DNA of 64,000 bases from NCBI GenBank assembly GCA_036250195.1, contig JAVHZZ010000003.1:336719875-336783874 (forward strand), given 5' to 3'. Below, piece after piece: positions 12,290 through 58,700 of the stretch (within the stretch, counting starts at the first letter, position 1; every line of letters starts with the position of its first letter). The notes beneath the pieces are model-generated. The model was given only the letters and a program-made list of their open reading frames with translations. It did not search any database and was not told where the DNA came from. The stretch comes from Mixophyes australis (lineage: Eukaryota > Chordata > Amphibia > Anura > Limnodynastidae). The translations under genes and the position numbers were made by a program.

Positions 12290-12736
12290 AATAGTGGGGC
12301 CTAGTACAATTGAAAATGACAGCCCCCCTCTTCTTGACCCCCCCTCCCCATGTGTAGCGTGGAGCCATGACACGAAGAGCAACAATATGACCCCTAGATC
12401 TCCCTTACATGCCCATCAGACCCCCACATGCCATCAGACCTCCACTCATTCCCCTTACATGTGCCTCACGCCTCATTTTTATGAATGATTATATTATTAC
12501 CTGGTGTCACTGTATTTAATCTTTTTTTTGTGTGCATTCTGATGGGACTTTATTGTACATATACATTGTGTGTACATCGCAGTGTGTTGTGTCTGTCTGC
12601 ATTTGGATTTGGCAGGTGCTGTATAGTCAGAGTGTGCTTGAGATTGTCCTGTACTTTAATATGGGCGTACGTGTATGCAATTTCCTTCCGATTTAAAAAA
12701 AACGCACTTTGCGTTCCTTGATGAATCAGGCCCCGA
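12290..12736. repeat. Degenerate C-rich minisatellite followed by dispersed repeat copy C
   Basis: 12290-12475 has degenerate 'cccttacatgcccatcagaccccc' units. 12480-12736 matches copies A and B ('gcattctgatgggac', 'cagtgtgttgtgtctgtctgcat') and ends 'cttgatgaatcaggcccc', an intact family terminus. Confidence 0.6.
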
Positions 12737-12739
12737 ATG

Positions 12740-13840
12740 TATATATGAAACCCTAATAATGACAATGTAGTTATAAATCTACCTGACATTATTTAAGAAT
12801 ATACAATAGACATAGAATACATACATGGTTAGCACACTATAATCACTGCAATATGGACGAGAAGTGGGGTCCAACAGGCTAATCCACTGTTTTCAAGCCC
12901 TATCTCTGGTGAAAATACCCCTTTTCGTCAGTAATAGGGCTTTTTTCCTGTTTAATAAATGGAGCCTTAAACATCTTAGGATCAAATACTATAATATATA
13001 ACCTTTCCAGTCCTTGCACACTCCTATAATATTATCTTAGGTAGCCAGAGACAAGTTTTTATATTTGCTTAACATGAAGAGAATCCAGAAAGAAGACATT
13101 TGCATGTTACCAAATGTAAGTGATAAAACAACAAAAGATAACAGATGTTTTTATTTACCCTGTAAAGTGCGTGTAGTTGGGATTTGAGAAACATTACATG
13201 TAAGGGCTTATAAGGGCAAACTGTTAATTACCTACTTCATTATTGTCAAAGTTAATTCAGTGTGTGGAAAGTGATGCAGTTTTTCATCTTCTGTGGGAAG
13301 CAGACAGCTGTTTTCACAGCTAGATCCATTATAGCTTATCACTAGAGGACAGACCAGCACAGGCACACCATGAAATATAGCTCCTGTCAGGGCTGCAGGG
13401 AACCACCCTGGGATGTGCACAGGAAGCAGGAGAAATAGAATAAGCAACAAACAGGGTTATTCCTCTTCATTCAAATAGATTGCGCTCTATTTCATTTCTT
13501 ACAGTTAAAATGCGCAAATTGTTAGAAGACATATTTAAACTTATATTATTGTGGAAACCTTTCTTATTATGATAATTTTGATGATTTACAGATTAGCACT
13601 TAAATTGGGCTTTTTTTTTTTTTAACTTAGTGTATCTGACAGTATGCACTTTTATCTGTGTTGTGAAATAAATTATATTACAGATAACGTGTTGCTATAA
13701 TAAACATACTGTAGGCTTATTAGTTGTTTGCAAAATGTACTGGTAGTATTTCAGGGCTTGTAAATTGCTATTTTATGTGTATTAGACACTTTTCCCTTAA
13801 TCTGAGTAATAAGTTAAAGTAATAGATTTAATCAAAGAAA
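12740..13840. other. Intron sequence without recognised features
   Basis: AT-rich. I see no repeat ends, domains or RNA genes here; a T run lies at 13611-13623. Confidence 0.55.
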
Positions 13841-13849
13841 GAGACACAA

Positions 13850-14139
13850 TGGGCCTGATTCATTAAGGAAAGAAAGGCAAAAGAATGAGTTTTCTCCTGT
13901 ACAAAACCATGTTACAATCAAGGGTGAACATTAGTTTATTACACAAATATTTGAATGCTTTATTTTTACACTGAAATTTAAAGTTGATCTAGGACATGCT
14001 CTTCCCCAATTATAAATCTGTCCTCACATTTTAAACTTACATCCCCCTCCACCCCCCTCCAAAACAACATGGTTTTGCCAAGGTTCAAAGTTACTAAAAT
14101 TTTTTGCTTTCCTTTCCTTTCCTTAATGAATCAGGCCCA
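13850..14139. mobile_element. MITE-like element, tgggcctgattcattaagg family, copy 1
   Basis: Terminal inverted repeats tgggcctgattcattaagg (left) and ccttaatgaatcaggccca (right). Interior blocks 'aaagttgatctaggacatgc' and 'aacatggttttgcc' recur at 35893-36214 and, inverted, at 44284-44573. No coding capacity. Confidence 0.85.
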
Positions 14140-14551
14140 ACATACCCTAGAATAGGCTGCCCGGGCCGCTCTCCCTGCTCACGCCAGAACAAAGCCCAGT
14201 CTGACAAAACTACCCCTATGCCCTTTAAAAGCCTAATTACCCCTCAAGCATCTCTCAGCCTTCCCAATTTCCATAAAACACCCTCAATCTCTCCACTCAC
14301 TTATGTAATAAGAGTTTTGGGCATGGGGCATAAAGCATAGAGAACGATAATGAATCATAAAGGAGGTGGGGGCTACAGGTGACGTTGCCCATCTCTGCTT
14401 TATGTAGTAGGACAGTATTCATTGTCATAAAGTCCATCATTATACGTTGACTGAACTTGGTTGTTTTGCTTTTTAAATACTCCACTGACTGACACACAAG
14501 TTACTGATGGGCAAGTATTAAGACAAGTGTGTACATCCCAAGTACTGACAG

Positions 14552-14733
14552 CAGGGGAGGGCTGGCAAATTTTAGCCCAATGGGCAAGACTCGATTCAGC
14601 AGCCTATTAAGAACATTTTAAAGGAAAAAGAAATGCAAGTGGCCCCATGACCCAGCCCAATATAGCCCACTATGGGACCGGCATGGGGAGCATAAGCCCC
14701 CCCCCCCCCCCCCCCCAGCCCAGCTTGTCCCTG
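14552..14733. mobile_element. Possible degenerate hAT-type element
   Basis: Starts caggggagggctgg and ends cagcttgtccctg. The flanking 8-mers actgacag and gctgaaag match at 6 of 8 positions, so this may be a decayed target duplication. Contains a 20-C tract at 14697-14716. Confidence 0.4.
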
Positions 14734-15818
14734 GCTGAAAGGAGCAGGCTCACTGTGCTCACTAAGAGGACTACTTCTCAAAGGGAAGCCGTCTCACTCA
14801 TGTGCAGATTGACCCCAGTTTTGCCTTACCACTACCAGCCAGTATCCCTGCCCCCGTGACCTTTTACTGATAAATAGTGTGGCCGAAGATTTTTTATCTT
14901 CAACATCTAAATCACAGCATCTTCATAAATAGACTCCTTAGAAACTTTAATTGACAGCCTAAAACTATAGGAAGTGTTCCAGCTTTTGAACCAGTCTCCT
15001 GATTTGCTGTGAATGCTGTCATGAAATAACCTTCTGCCGCTTGGCTATTTTGGTTAACTTGGGCTAGTTTTAAACAGTGAGATGAGGCAGATTCCCCTAT
15101 GCTTTACCTCCATACTGTCCTATAGCTGCCCCTTACATATATACTACACACTGCACAGCAGGTAGTGGATACTGATTGAATGCCCTTCTAGGAAGGAGAA
15201 TATGCACCTATCAGCTTGTATTGTATCATATTACAGATCATATCAGATTGTTGTCTTCTATCCTTATATAGTTACAGACATTTTAAAATAGTTTTCAAGG
15301 ACACTTTGCTGCTGAGATGGCTTGTCTAATAATATCACACTCTAGATTGACCTTCATAGAAACAAAAATTACCATCAGAAGATGTTTATTGGTTATGATA
15401 ATGGTAATTATTTTGCATGTGTATGCTATTAAAAAATAGACAGATTTTAATGGACAGTAAGCTATAGGAACACCTCTTCAAAGTGTATCCTAAAATATTA
15501 GAGACATTTGGCAGCAGTGGACCTGAATTAATAAATACATTTATGATTTTTCCAGAAAAAAACAAAAAAAAACCTCTATATATGTTGAATGTATGCAAAG
15601 TAACTGAATTAATAATTCAAATGTTTTGTAAGAGAATGTGGGAAATACCAGAATTGTGTCTCCTATGCTACTTAGCACTAAATTAACTTACAATAAGTGA
15701 AAACTTGAAAGATCACAAAGTAGTGTAAATTGTTTTCTGGTTATTGTTTTTTTTATTATTATTATTAACATATAAATCAACTTTTTTAACCATATTTTAA
15801 TTTTTTTTCATTCCTTAG

Positions 15819-48323
<32,505 letters not shown>

Positions 48324-49680
48324 GCTCCACTCAACAAGACCGAGGATCAAACATAACTTTAGAAACACAAAAATGCAAAACGAAAGCAGCTACTTATAAA
48401 AAAAAAAAAAAACTGCCTATATTTCTGTACAATGAATACAAGATGAAAGGCTGGGGTGTGCTGAAACCGAAACCTCACTTTTCACTCTTTTTTGCTTTTA
48501 TGTTTCTTTTGGTTTTTTATTTCTAATTGATTCAAAATGCAGACTTTTTACAAGGGTTTCTTTTGAAGTGAATTTAGATATTTAGTCCTGACATATCTCC
48601 CAACGCTTATTTGAAACAAAGGGAATTTCATGGCAATTTATTTAAACAATGTAAAGTCCTTCTTTGAGGTAAAATGCACTTTTTTTCAAAAGTAGGAGTG
48701 TAACGTATTTTGAAATGAATTTGTAATTTTCTGTATGATACTTTTGATAATTTGCAGTTTTTTGATGTTATGTAAACATTGTGCCAGTTCAAAAACCAGG
48801 TGTAATTTACCAAACATTTTCAAAAATTCCTACTTTTATAATCCTTTTGGAAGCACCCAAACCTCTGTTGCAGCGCTGACTGTCTATTTTGCTTACATTG
48901 AATTTCAAGGCACATCTCAAAACTTTGACGACTAGAGTGGTTTGCAAACTTTTTTTTAAGGCCCTTTCATCACCATTAGTTAGTGTTACCAAAATAAATA
49001 AATAATTCATATGTGGAATAATTACAATGACATCAGGACTTACACAGTAAAATTGTCCAACAATATTTAATACAAGGTATTTAAAAATGTACAATATTTA
49101 TAAATGTATGTATTTATAGGTTCCACATCTAATAATCTTGCAGAATAATATTGGGGTAAAGTTGCTTTTTAGCAAATAAAGGAAATTATCCTCGTATTAT
49201 ATTTTAGCCATGGAAGCGGTCATTCTTTTTTGTTGTTTTTTTACAAGATGTAATTTTTATTTTGTTTTTATTTGCTAGTTATTTAATTCATTAACCTACT
49301 TGAATTTGTACTTGATGAGAGACATTTTTTTTATTTATTATGATTTTAATATATTTATTTTGTTATGTTTGCGTTCTCAATTTGAAGCCCAGTGATTTAT
49401 TGTCCCGGTTGACTGAAGCTGTCAACATTTTAAGCGGGTATTTTTCCAAATGTACATCATATTTTCATTGTAATGATGTTGTAGGACGTGTTTGACTCGA
49501 TACATTTGTGCTGCTGTCTATATTTTTATTTTTTTTATGTCAAAAAAAATGGATGACTACAAATTTGTGTTGCTTGTTGAATGAACTTGCATGTCAACGC
49601 TAGGCCTAAATAGATTTGTGTTTTGCAGCCACTTGATTCATATTTATTTCAATGCAAAATAAACTTTATTTATTAAAGAA
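48324..49680 (+). other. PAK5: PAK5 3' untranslated region
   Basis: AT-rich sequence between the stop codon and the first well-placed poly(A) signal. It includes a 14-A run near 48399 and long T runs. No transposon was recognised in it. The end is inferred from the signal at 49658, not from transcript data. Confidence 0.75.
49658..49663 (+). promoter_or_regulatory. Polyadenylation signal AATAAA
   Basis: Consensus hexamer 1.33 kb past the PAK5 stop, followed about 25 bases later by the T/G-rich stretch tgattgtcttt, a usual downstream-element layout. Earlier A-rich runs lack this combination. Confidence 0.7.
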
Positions 49681-50012
49681 CATGATTGTCTTTATTAAGC
49701 ACCGTTCTTCTGAAGCTGACATTTGACATAGAATAGTGGCTCTTTTTACATGCAGTTTACAGTTCTTTCTATTTATGAAAGTTGTTTCCTAAAGGGCACA
49801 TTTCAGTTACAAGTCTTAACAAGTCCATGTAACTTAAAGGAATACTAAGCTATTTTCTCTCTCTCTATTTGTGTACTAAAGTTTTTTCTCCTTCTGTCAA
49901 TGGCCTTTGCTTCATACAGCATGGTTGTCCTCTCTGCCTCCTTCTCCCATTGTCCACCCATCAAATATCTGGTAACAAAATAAAATACTTCTACCTGCAG
50001 TATTGTGCAGTG

Positions 50013-50250
50013 CAGGGCCATCTTTTCCATTGGGCATGATGGGCAGGTGCCCTGGGGCCCCACGGACAAGGGGGCCTCATAGGCAGGGCTCTTAATTACA
50101 ATAAATAATCCTGAATAAAAAAAACTGCAAAAAAAAACCTTCAAGGGTCACTGAGCAGGTACATCTATCTATCTCTGGCAGATATATATATATAGGGGCC
50201 CCGGTGCACTGCTTTGCCCGGGGGCCCATAATATTGTTAAGATGTCCCTG
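50013..50250. mobile_element. Non-autonomous hAT-type element with perfect 8-bp target duplication
   Basis: Inverted ends cagggccatctt and aagatgtccctg; identical gtgcagtg on both flanks (50005-50012 and 50251-50258). 238 bp, no coding capacity, 333 bp past the inferred PAK5 poly(A) site. Confidence 0.9.
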
Positions 50251-50259
50251 GTGCAGTGG

Positions 50260-51900
50260 TTGAGATAGGCGTGGAGTTCAAACATAGAACAATATTGGTG
50301 CATCAATAGAATTCTTAGCTACCATTCGTAGCATTGTCACACATTGTACAGAAACATTTATTTTATTCTTAACATATATTTCTTTATAAATCCATTATAC
50401 AGATCAGGAAAAACTTGAGATTGTACTTAGAATGCCTTTAAAGGACCATTATACCTAAAATAAAAGTTGTCTTGTATAAGAGAGCTACACATGACATTCA
50501 CAAATATACAGTATATGTGAAAGTCCCAGAGGCTTATCAGACCTGGATATATAGACTGTATATGAGAGGGAGACATTGTACTACACATGGCAGACTTCCT
50601 GCCAGCAATCACATTGAAAAACACTGCAGCCAGCCACTTGTAGCCATCAAATGACTGATTGCAATAATCTGCACTCCCCCATAGCAAATAAAAATGTCAA
50701 ACATATCAAGCAATGTTACATTTTCAGTATTCATATATATTTGTTAACATGCTTAGCTCTTTTATGTCACTTTCAGTGGTCCTATAAGTCCATAAATACT
50801 GATTTCAAGGCTGGGCAAGCACACCACAGAAACTGTTCTAGGGAAATAACTTCTAAAGGGTAAGTGATTTTTAGGTGCATTTCACTAGGGTCAGAACACC
50901 TATTGTTACCATTCTTCAAAATATCAGACACATGGGGGGAGCAGGAGATAATGTAGGCGGGTCTTGAACAACCTGAAGGCAGTGAATTAGAATGTTAGTA
51001 ACACAGAATATTTCAGCCTCATGATCTCTCACCTGTAGAGGGGGAAACAGGTAGCCAATCCAAGCATCTAAATGAAAAAACGCATCTCTATATGGAACTA
51101 AAGTTCATACATCCAAATTGTTAAGATATGACAATTACTAAATATGCTCAAGTGTTTTTTAATTGTTTCTGTGCGTTCATGTCTTAGTTCTAAGTATCTT
51201 ATTTTTTTATAGTGTTCCAATTAGATTTTAAGGCAGTGTTCTAAGAGATGCTTCAGAACCCTATCCAATGTGTGTTTTCACTTGCAGTAATTTATGTCTC
51301 CATTCCAAAGTTCCTTGCTCTCTGACAGTTTTGTTCTGTTTATAAAGATGAAATTTTAAAATAAAATATACCTTAACTTTTTATTGCAGTCAATTATGAG
51401 AAGGCCAGTAACACTGTCTAGTGTATGGCAGAAGATTTGCATGGGTTGAGTTGGCAATTTGAGCACATATATGTCATTATCTGGTTATTATTCTTGTATG
51501 ATAAATGTTCGGAAATGTTTGCCTCTCACCATTCAGTCTGATCATCGCATCATTTACTGAGCAATCGCCATGAACCTCTTTCTGCATCAGTGTGAGAAAC
51601 ATTAGCAGCAGGAAGAAATATGAAGGAGGTCAGCGAAGATAGGTGTGGTACCGGTAGGTGTCAGACTGGTATACGGGGTCACAGAAAAGTTGCTTACATC
51701 CTCATCCAGAACATGGCGATATATTGGACAGCCCTACAATAAGTGTCAAAGTATTGCTACACTGATTTAATTCCTAGTTTTTGGTGGGTGGTGTTTATTA
51801 TATCTCTGTATAGAGAACTTGGTTTGTGTAAGAAAACTAGATCAGATTTTATATGCCCATTACAAATGTTGGGAATTTAATATATAAAGAATGTTTGAAC
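50260..51900. other. Intergenic sequence without recognised features
   Basis: AT-rich with short unrelated open frames. Nothing recognised. Confidence 0.5.
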
Positions 51901-51905
51901 TATTT

Positions 51906-52500
51906 TTAGATTCATAAGTAACATAGAAACAAACATAGAATTTGACGGCAAATAAGAACCACTTGACCCATCTAGTTTGCCCTTTTTTATTATTAACCTA
52001 TGGTACATTAAACCATGTTTGATCATTTATTCTTTATAAGCATATTTGTATGTCTATCCCAAGCATGTTTAAACTGCTCTACTGTATTAGCCTCTACCAC
52101 CTCTGATGGGAGGCTATTCCACATATCTACTACCCATTCTGTGAAGTAGTTTTTCCTCAAATTTCCTCTGAACCTACTTCCCTCCAGTGTCAGTGCATGT
52201 CCTCGTGTTCTAGTACTTCTCTTCCTTTGAAGAATGGTTCCCTCCTGTAACTTGTTAAAACCCTTGATATATTTGAACGTTTCTATCATGTCCCCCCATT
52301 TCCCTTTTATGCTTCAAACTATACATATTAAGATCTTTGACTCTTTCCGGGTAAGTTTTGTGCTGTAGACCATGCACCATTTTAGTTGTCTATCTTTGTA
52401 CAGTCTCTAGTGTATTTATATCCTCCTGGAGATATGACCTCCAGAACTGAACACTGTATTCTAGATGAAGCCGTACCAATGACAGTGGCATTATTACTTC
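51906..52500 (-). pseudogene. Antisense LINE 3' end (CR1/L2-type)
   Basis: Minus-strand frame 52289-52023 reads MIETFKYIKGFNKLQEGTIL ... GNLRKNYFTEWVVDMWNSLPSEVV, the C-terminal tail of a CR1/L2-like ORF2, of a different subfamily from 45005-45590. The 3' tail is at 51906-52020 ('aagtaacatagaaacaaacatag'). Confidence 0.82.
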
Positions 52501-52699
52501 TTTCTTTCTGCTACTGATTTGGGTTCACAGATAAACTAGTTGACATTTTGTCATTAGGGAGAATAGATGTCCTAAATGACAGCACTGTAGTGACGGAAAC
52601 CCTTTGCATAGCTACTTGGATTTAACAGGTTTATATGATTCTATATTTGTGTATAAAGCTGTATTTAGAGTTGGTGCTTCCTAGTTACACCCTACGTCC

Positions 52700-53015
52700 T
52701 TCATCATCATCAGGTATTTATATAGTGCTACTAATTCCGCAGCGCTGTACAGAGAACTTACATCAGTCCCTGCCCCATTGGAGCTTATAGTCTAAATTCT
52801 CTAACAAACACACACACACAGACTAGGGTCAATTTGATAGCAGCCAATTCACCTACTAATATGTTTTTGGAATGTGGGAGGAAACTGGAGCACCCGAAGG
52901 AAACCCACGCAAACACGGGGGGAACATACAAACTCCACATGGTCGGGAATCAAACTCATGACCCCCTGTGCTGTGAGGCAGAAGTGCTAACCACTAAGCC
53001 ACCGTGCTGCCCGCA
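52700..53015. repeat. Dispersed repeat 'gcagcgctgtacag', copy 2
   Basis: Collinear with 35325-35680. Ends 'gcagaagtgctaaccactaagccaccgtgctgcc'. The open frame within is a reading of the repeat. Confidence 0.82.
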
Positions 53016-55473
53016 TCCTTATCCATTCACCCTTATTTTACTGAAAAATAAGTACAGTACTGCCTTAGGGCCTAGTTTGCTTATATGGTGAATACATTCT
53101 GATGTATAGCCAGTTTAACTCTGCAAGTTGGCAGATAGTTTGCTAGACCAGTCTGACGTAAGTTAACTTAATAAAAACATAGTGGATCAGTTGCTGTGGC
53201 TATTGGTTAATTTATGCTATTTGTCCAATGTTAGTAAATATGTCTTATGATGTTATTACTTCTAAAGTATAATTCATTCTATTGTGATGTAAAACAGATC
53301 TTTGAGTCAAGTCATATGGGACCTATAACACCAGCTGTTCCCTTACACACTCAGTCATGAGATCTTCTCCATAAGCTCAAATAATTGTCAATAAAAGATT
53401 ATTCTGAAATGGATACCAAGCGATTAAGTGATCATTGTTGATTCATATATAATCTTCACTATAACACTGATGTATTAATTCTGAATCCATGCACACAAAA
53501 GCATAGTGATTAGAGGATGAATGGTAAAATGACCCCATTATGTCTATTATTTCCAGCTCGTACATTTTTTGCTATTGTTTATTTTTAGGTCTATCTTGCA
53601 CTGCTCAGTTTCCTGTCTCTACTTGTTCAATCACCCAAAATATTAACAATCTATCAAATGCATTAATAGAAATGCCTCACATGGCGGAAATGGTGTTAAA
53701 CTTCAATAAATAACAGCAATTTCATCAAGGAAATGAATGAATGAAGATTCTTTTTCTATCATATAAATGTATTTCAACTCAACGGTTTCCCCTTCTGACT
53801 GTGATCACGTCTTTTAAGTAATTAAATGAATGATATTTCTGGATCTCAAATGAGTAGATTAAAAAAAAGCAACTGAATTCGTAAACTAAAAGTTCTGGAT
53901 AAACTACCAACATCTTGATGGCAAAGTACAACACAAAAGTGTGCCTATTCTTTCCTTAATGTACAGTTGTGTATGCCAGCAGCGTCCATACATCTGCCAG
54001 GTTGTGCAGATGAGGTAGGATTGGGAGCGCTATTTGTGCAGACGTTTTATCTAAATTCACCCACCTATGTTCCTATTTACAGGGCTTTACCAGACTCAGA
54101 TGACGCCTGACACAATAATCCTTCGCCACCCCGCATCGCCACCTAGGATTATGCGTTATAAATATTGACATATAAAAAAAAACTATCCAGGCAAAATCGT
54201 ATCCGCCTGCGACCTTTTACTGATAGCGAGTTCCAAGAGAATCTGGGGTCACCCTGTGACAGGCAAAAAAATCGGATTGCCGATTGCTTTCTCTTACATC
54301 CATCTCTGTGATAGTAATGCTTTTTAAAGGAGGCGAATCATGACCTATTACGAATATATTTTACTTATAATTTTCTGACATACAGTGCTGTTCACTTACA
54401 GCGAAATATAAGGTGAAAACGGCCCTGCCCATATGAGCTTACAATGGAAACTCAGCAGCTTATTAAGAAGTTGAGACAACAATTCGCAATGATCTGACCC
54501 CAGTAGACACTAGATAGCAGTGACAGCGATGTAGAGAAACGTATTTAACATTAACCAGTGGTCATTGTGCTTTCATGTGATGCTGCTGTAGATGTGCTGT
54601 ACACATAGGGGCAGTTTATGGAAACATTAACCCTTCCACTCCTGGTTTGAAATCATGCAGAACATATTTAACCTGTATCTGATATTACATTCTAGTCTTC
54701 ATGCAAAATGCTGGTTAAAAAAAGCTTTGCAGAAAATTCAGCATTTTTGATATCCCTCCTCGATCCGCTAACACGTGGAATTTACATTAAAAAATGTAAG
54801 GTAGGTAGGTTTCTGTGCAGCTGCCGGTAGTGCAGCACTGTTGGAAAGCGGAGAGACAGCGGAAAGGGAGGTGCAAAACAGTCTCTGTAGAAACTTTAAT
54901 AGTGGTCGGTATAGTAATGTGCTTGGCTGGGTGGGGAGTGAGTCTGTCAGCACTACAACGCACGGTGTCCTCCACCCAGTAAGACTAAGAAAAAGTAATC
55001 ATAGCCATGGAGCACTGTAGATGGACCTTAGATATCCTGAGGATCCACGTCTGGGGTGGAGTTGTACTCCAGTTTTATGTTTCAATGAAGTAATAATAAA
55101 GATAATTGATACTGGGTGAGAATAGGAATGGGGAAATAAGGTAAATATATGGTGTGTATGTGGCAGCTAGAGATGGGAAATGTGATGGAGAAGTCAATAT
55201 AGGAATACGTATTTTAGGGTTGTGATGCAGGTTTTTAATCCTGGAAATGTAAATGATAATAAAAATGAAGATGAATAGATAGAAGCAAAATAATTACAGT
55301 AGAACTATTACTATTACTAGAAGAAGATGTAAATAACCCTATAGCTATAATGATCGAGATAGGACCACTACATATTCAGGATGATAGTAACTTTTGGACA
55401 TCTTGGACAAACAGGAGTCAAACACAACTTAAAAAATAAATAAGCAATTTAGGGTGTTTGTGAAAAAAAATAC
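53016..55473. other. Intergenic sequence without recognised features
   Basis: No repeat ends, domains or RNA genes recognised. Confidence 0.5.
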
Positions 55474-55735
55474 CATTAGACCAGTGGTTCCCAAACTTTT
55501 GTAGTTCGCGGCACCCTTAGAGTCTCCATAATTTTTTCAAGGCACCCCTCCAAAATAATTACAGAGTAGTCACGTTTTATAAGTATTTGGGTCCAAAAAA
55601 CATAATTAGTATTTAGGTCAGGACAGAAATGTTTATTTAGTTGTTTGCAAAAATAATACACATAAATCCAAGGAAAAATATATTTTTTTCAATTATATTT
55701 CTGTCAAAGAATAATTTACAGCTAACTCGCACTGT

Positions 55736-58700
55736 GCCCTCCTTCATCTCCACACACTCTGTGCCCTCCTTCATCTCCACACACTCTGTGCCCTCCTTCA
55801 TCTCCACACACTCTGTGCCCTCCTTCATCTCCACACACTCTGCCCTCATTCATCTCCACACACTCTGTGCCCTCCTTCATCTCCACACACCCTGTGCCCT
55901 CCTTCATCTCCACACACTCTGTGCCCTCCTTCATCTCCACACACTCTGTGCCCTCCTTCATCTCCACACACTCTGTGCCCTCATTCATCTCCACACACTC
56001 TGTGCCCTCCTTTATCTTCACACACTCTGCCCTCATTCATCTCCACACACTCTGCCCTCATTCATCTCCACACACTATGTGCCCTCCTTCATCTCCACAC
56101 ACTCTGTGCCCTCATTCATCTCCACACTGTGCCCTCCTTTATCTTCACACACTCTGCCCTCATTCATCTCCACACACTCTGTGCCCTCATTCATCTCCAC
56201 ACACTCTGTGCCCTCCTTTATCTTCACACACTCTGCCCTCATTCATCTCCACACACTCTGTGCCCTCCTTCATCTCCACACACTCTGTGTCCTCATTCAT
56301 CTCCACACACGCTGCCCTCATTCATCTTCACACACTCTGTGCCCTCCTTTATCTTCACACACTCTGCCCTCATTCAACTCTACACACTCTGCCCTCATTC
56401 AACTCCACACACTCTGTGCCCTCATTCAGCTCCACACAGTCTGCCCTCATTCAACTCCACACACTCTGCCCTCATTCATCTCCACACACTCTGCCCTCAT
56501 TCATCTCCACACACTCTGCCCTCATTCATCTCCACACACTCTGCCCTCATTCATCTCCACACACTCTGTGCCCTCCTTTATCTTCACACACTCTGCCCTC
56601 ATTCAACTCCACACACTCTGTGTCCTCATTCATCTCCACACACTCTGCCCTCATTCATCTCCACACACTCTGTGCCCTCCTTTATCTTCACACACTCTGT
56701 GCCCTCATTCAACTCTACACACTCTGTGCCCTCATTCATCTCCACACACTCTGCCCTCATTCAACTCCACACACTCTGTCCTCATTCATCTCCACACACT
56801 CTGCCCTCATTCATCTCCACACACTCTGTGCCCTCCTTCATCTCCACACACACTCTGTGCCCTCATTCATCTCCACACACTCTGTGCCCTCCTTTATCTT
56901 CACACACTCTGCCCTCATTCAACTCCACACACTCTGCCCTCATTCAGCTCCACACACTCAGCCCTCATTCAACTCCACACACTCTGTGCCCTCATTCATC
57001 TCCACACACTCTGCCCTCATTCATCTCCACACACTCTGCCCTCATTCAACGCCACACACTCTGTGCCCTCCTTTATCTCCACACACTCTGTGCCCTCATT
57101 CATCTCCACACACTCAGCCCTCATTCAACTCCACACACTCTGTGCCCTCATTCAGCTCCACACACTCTGCCCTCATTCATCTCCACACACTCTGTGCCCT
57201 CCTTTATCTTCACACACTCTGCCCTCATTCAACTCCACACACTCTGTGCCCTCATTCAACTCCACAGACTCTGTGCCCTCATTCAGCTCCACACACTCTG
57301 TGCCCTCATTCAGCTCCACACACTCAGCCCTCATTCAACTCCACACACTCTGTGCCCTCATTCATCTCCACACACTCTGCCCTCCTTCATCTCCACACAC
57401 TCTGCCCTCATTCATCTCCACACACTCTGTGCCCTAATTTATCTCCACACACTCTGTGCCCTCATTCAACTCCACACACTCTGCCCTCATTCAACTCCAC
57501 ACACTCTGTGCCCTCATTCATCTGCACACACTCTGTCCTCATTCATCTCCACACACTCTTCCCTCATTCATCTCCACACACTCTGTGCCCTCCTTCATCT
57601 CCACACACTCTGCCCTCATTCATCTCCACACACTCTGTGCCCTCCTTCATCTCCACACACTCTGCCCTCATTCATCTCCACACACTCTGTGCCCTACTTC
57701 ATCTCCACACACTCTGTGTCCTCATTCATCTCCACACACGCTGCCCTCATTCATCTTCACACACTCTGTGCCCTTCTTTATCTTCACACACTCTGCCCTC
57801 ATTCAACTCTACACACTCTGCCCTCATTCAACTCCACACACTCTGTGCCCTCATTCAGCTCCACACAGTCTGCCCTCATTCAACTCCACACACTCTGCCC
57901 TCATTCATCTCCACACACTCTGCCCTCATTCATCTCCACACACTCTGCCCTCATTCATCTCCACACACTCTGCCCTCATTCATCTCCACACACTCTGTGC
58001 CCTCCTTTATCTTCACACACTCTGCCCTCATTCAACTCCACACACTCTGTGTCCTCATTCATCTCCACACACTCTGCCCTCATTCATCTCCACACACTCT
58101 GTGCCCTCCTTTATCTTCACACACTCTGCCCTCATTCAACTCCACACACTCTGTGCCCTCATTCATCTCCACACACTCTGCCCTCATTCAACTCCACACA
58201 CTCTGCCCTCATTCATCTTCACACACTCTGCCCTCATTCATCTCCACACACTCTGTGCCCTCCTTCATCTCCACACACACTCTGTGCCCTCATTCATCTC
58301 CACACACTCTGTGCCCTCCTTTATCTTCACACACTCTACCCTCATTCAACTCCACACACTCTGCCCTCATTCAGCTCCACACACTCAGCCCTCGTTCAAC
58401 TCCACACACTCTGTGCCCTCATTCATCTCCACACACTCTGCCCTCATTCATCTCCACACACTCTGCCCTCATTCAACGCCACATACTCTGTGCCCTCCTT
58501 TATCTCCACACACTCTGTGCCCTCATTCATCTCCACACACTCAGCCCTCATTCAACTCCACACACTTTGTGCCCTCATTCAGCTCCACACACTCTGCCCT
58601 CATTCATCTCCACACACTCTGTGCCCTCCTTTATCTTCACACACTCTGCCCTCATTCAACTCCACACACTCTGTGCCCTCATTCAACTCCACACACTCTG

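Noticed and set aside
1..15818. Upstream PAK5 CRIB exon
   Set aside because: No frame resembling the lysine-rich start or the CRIB motif was recognised here, so it probably lies further upstream.
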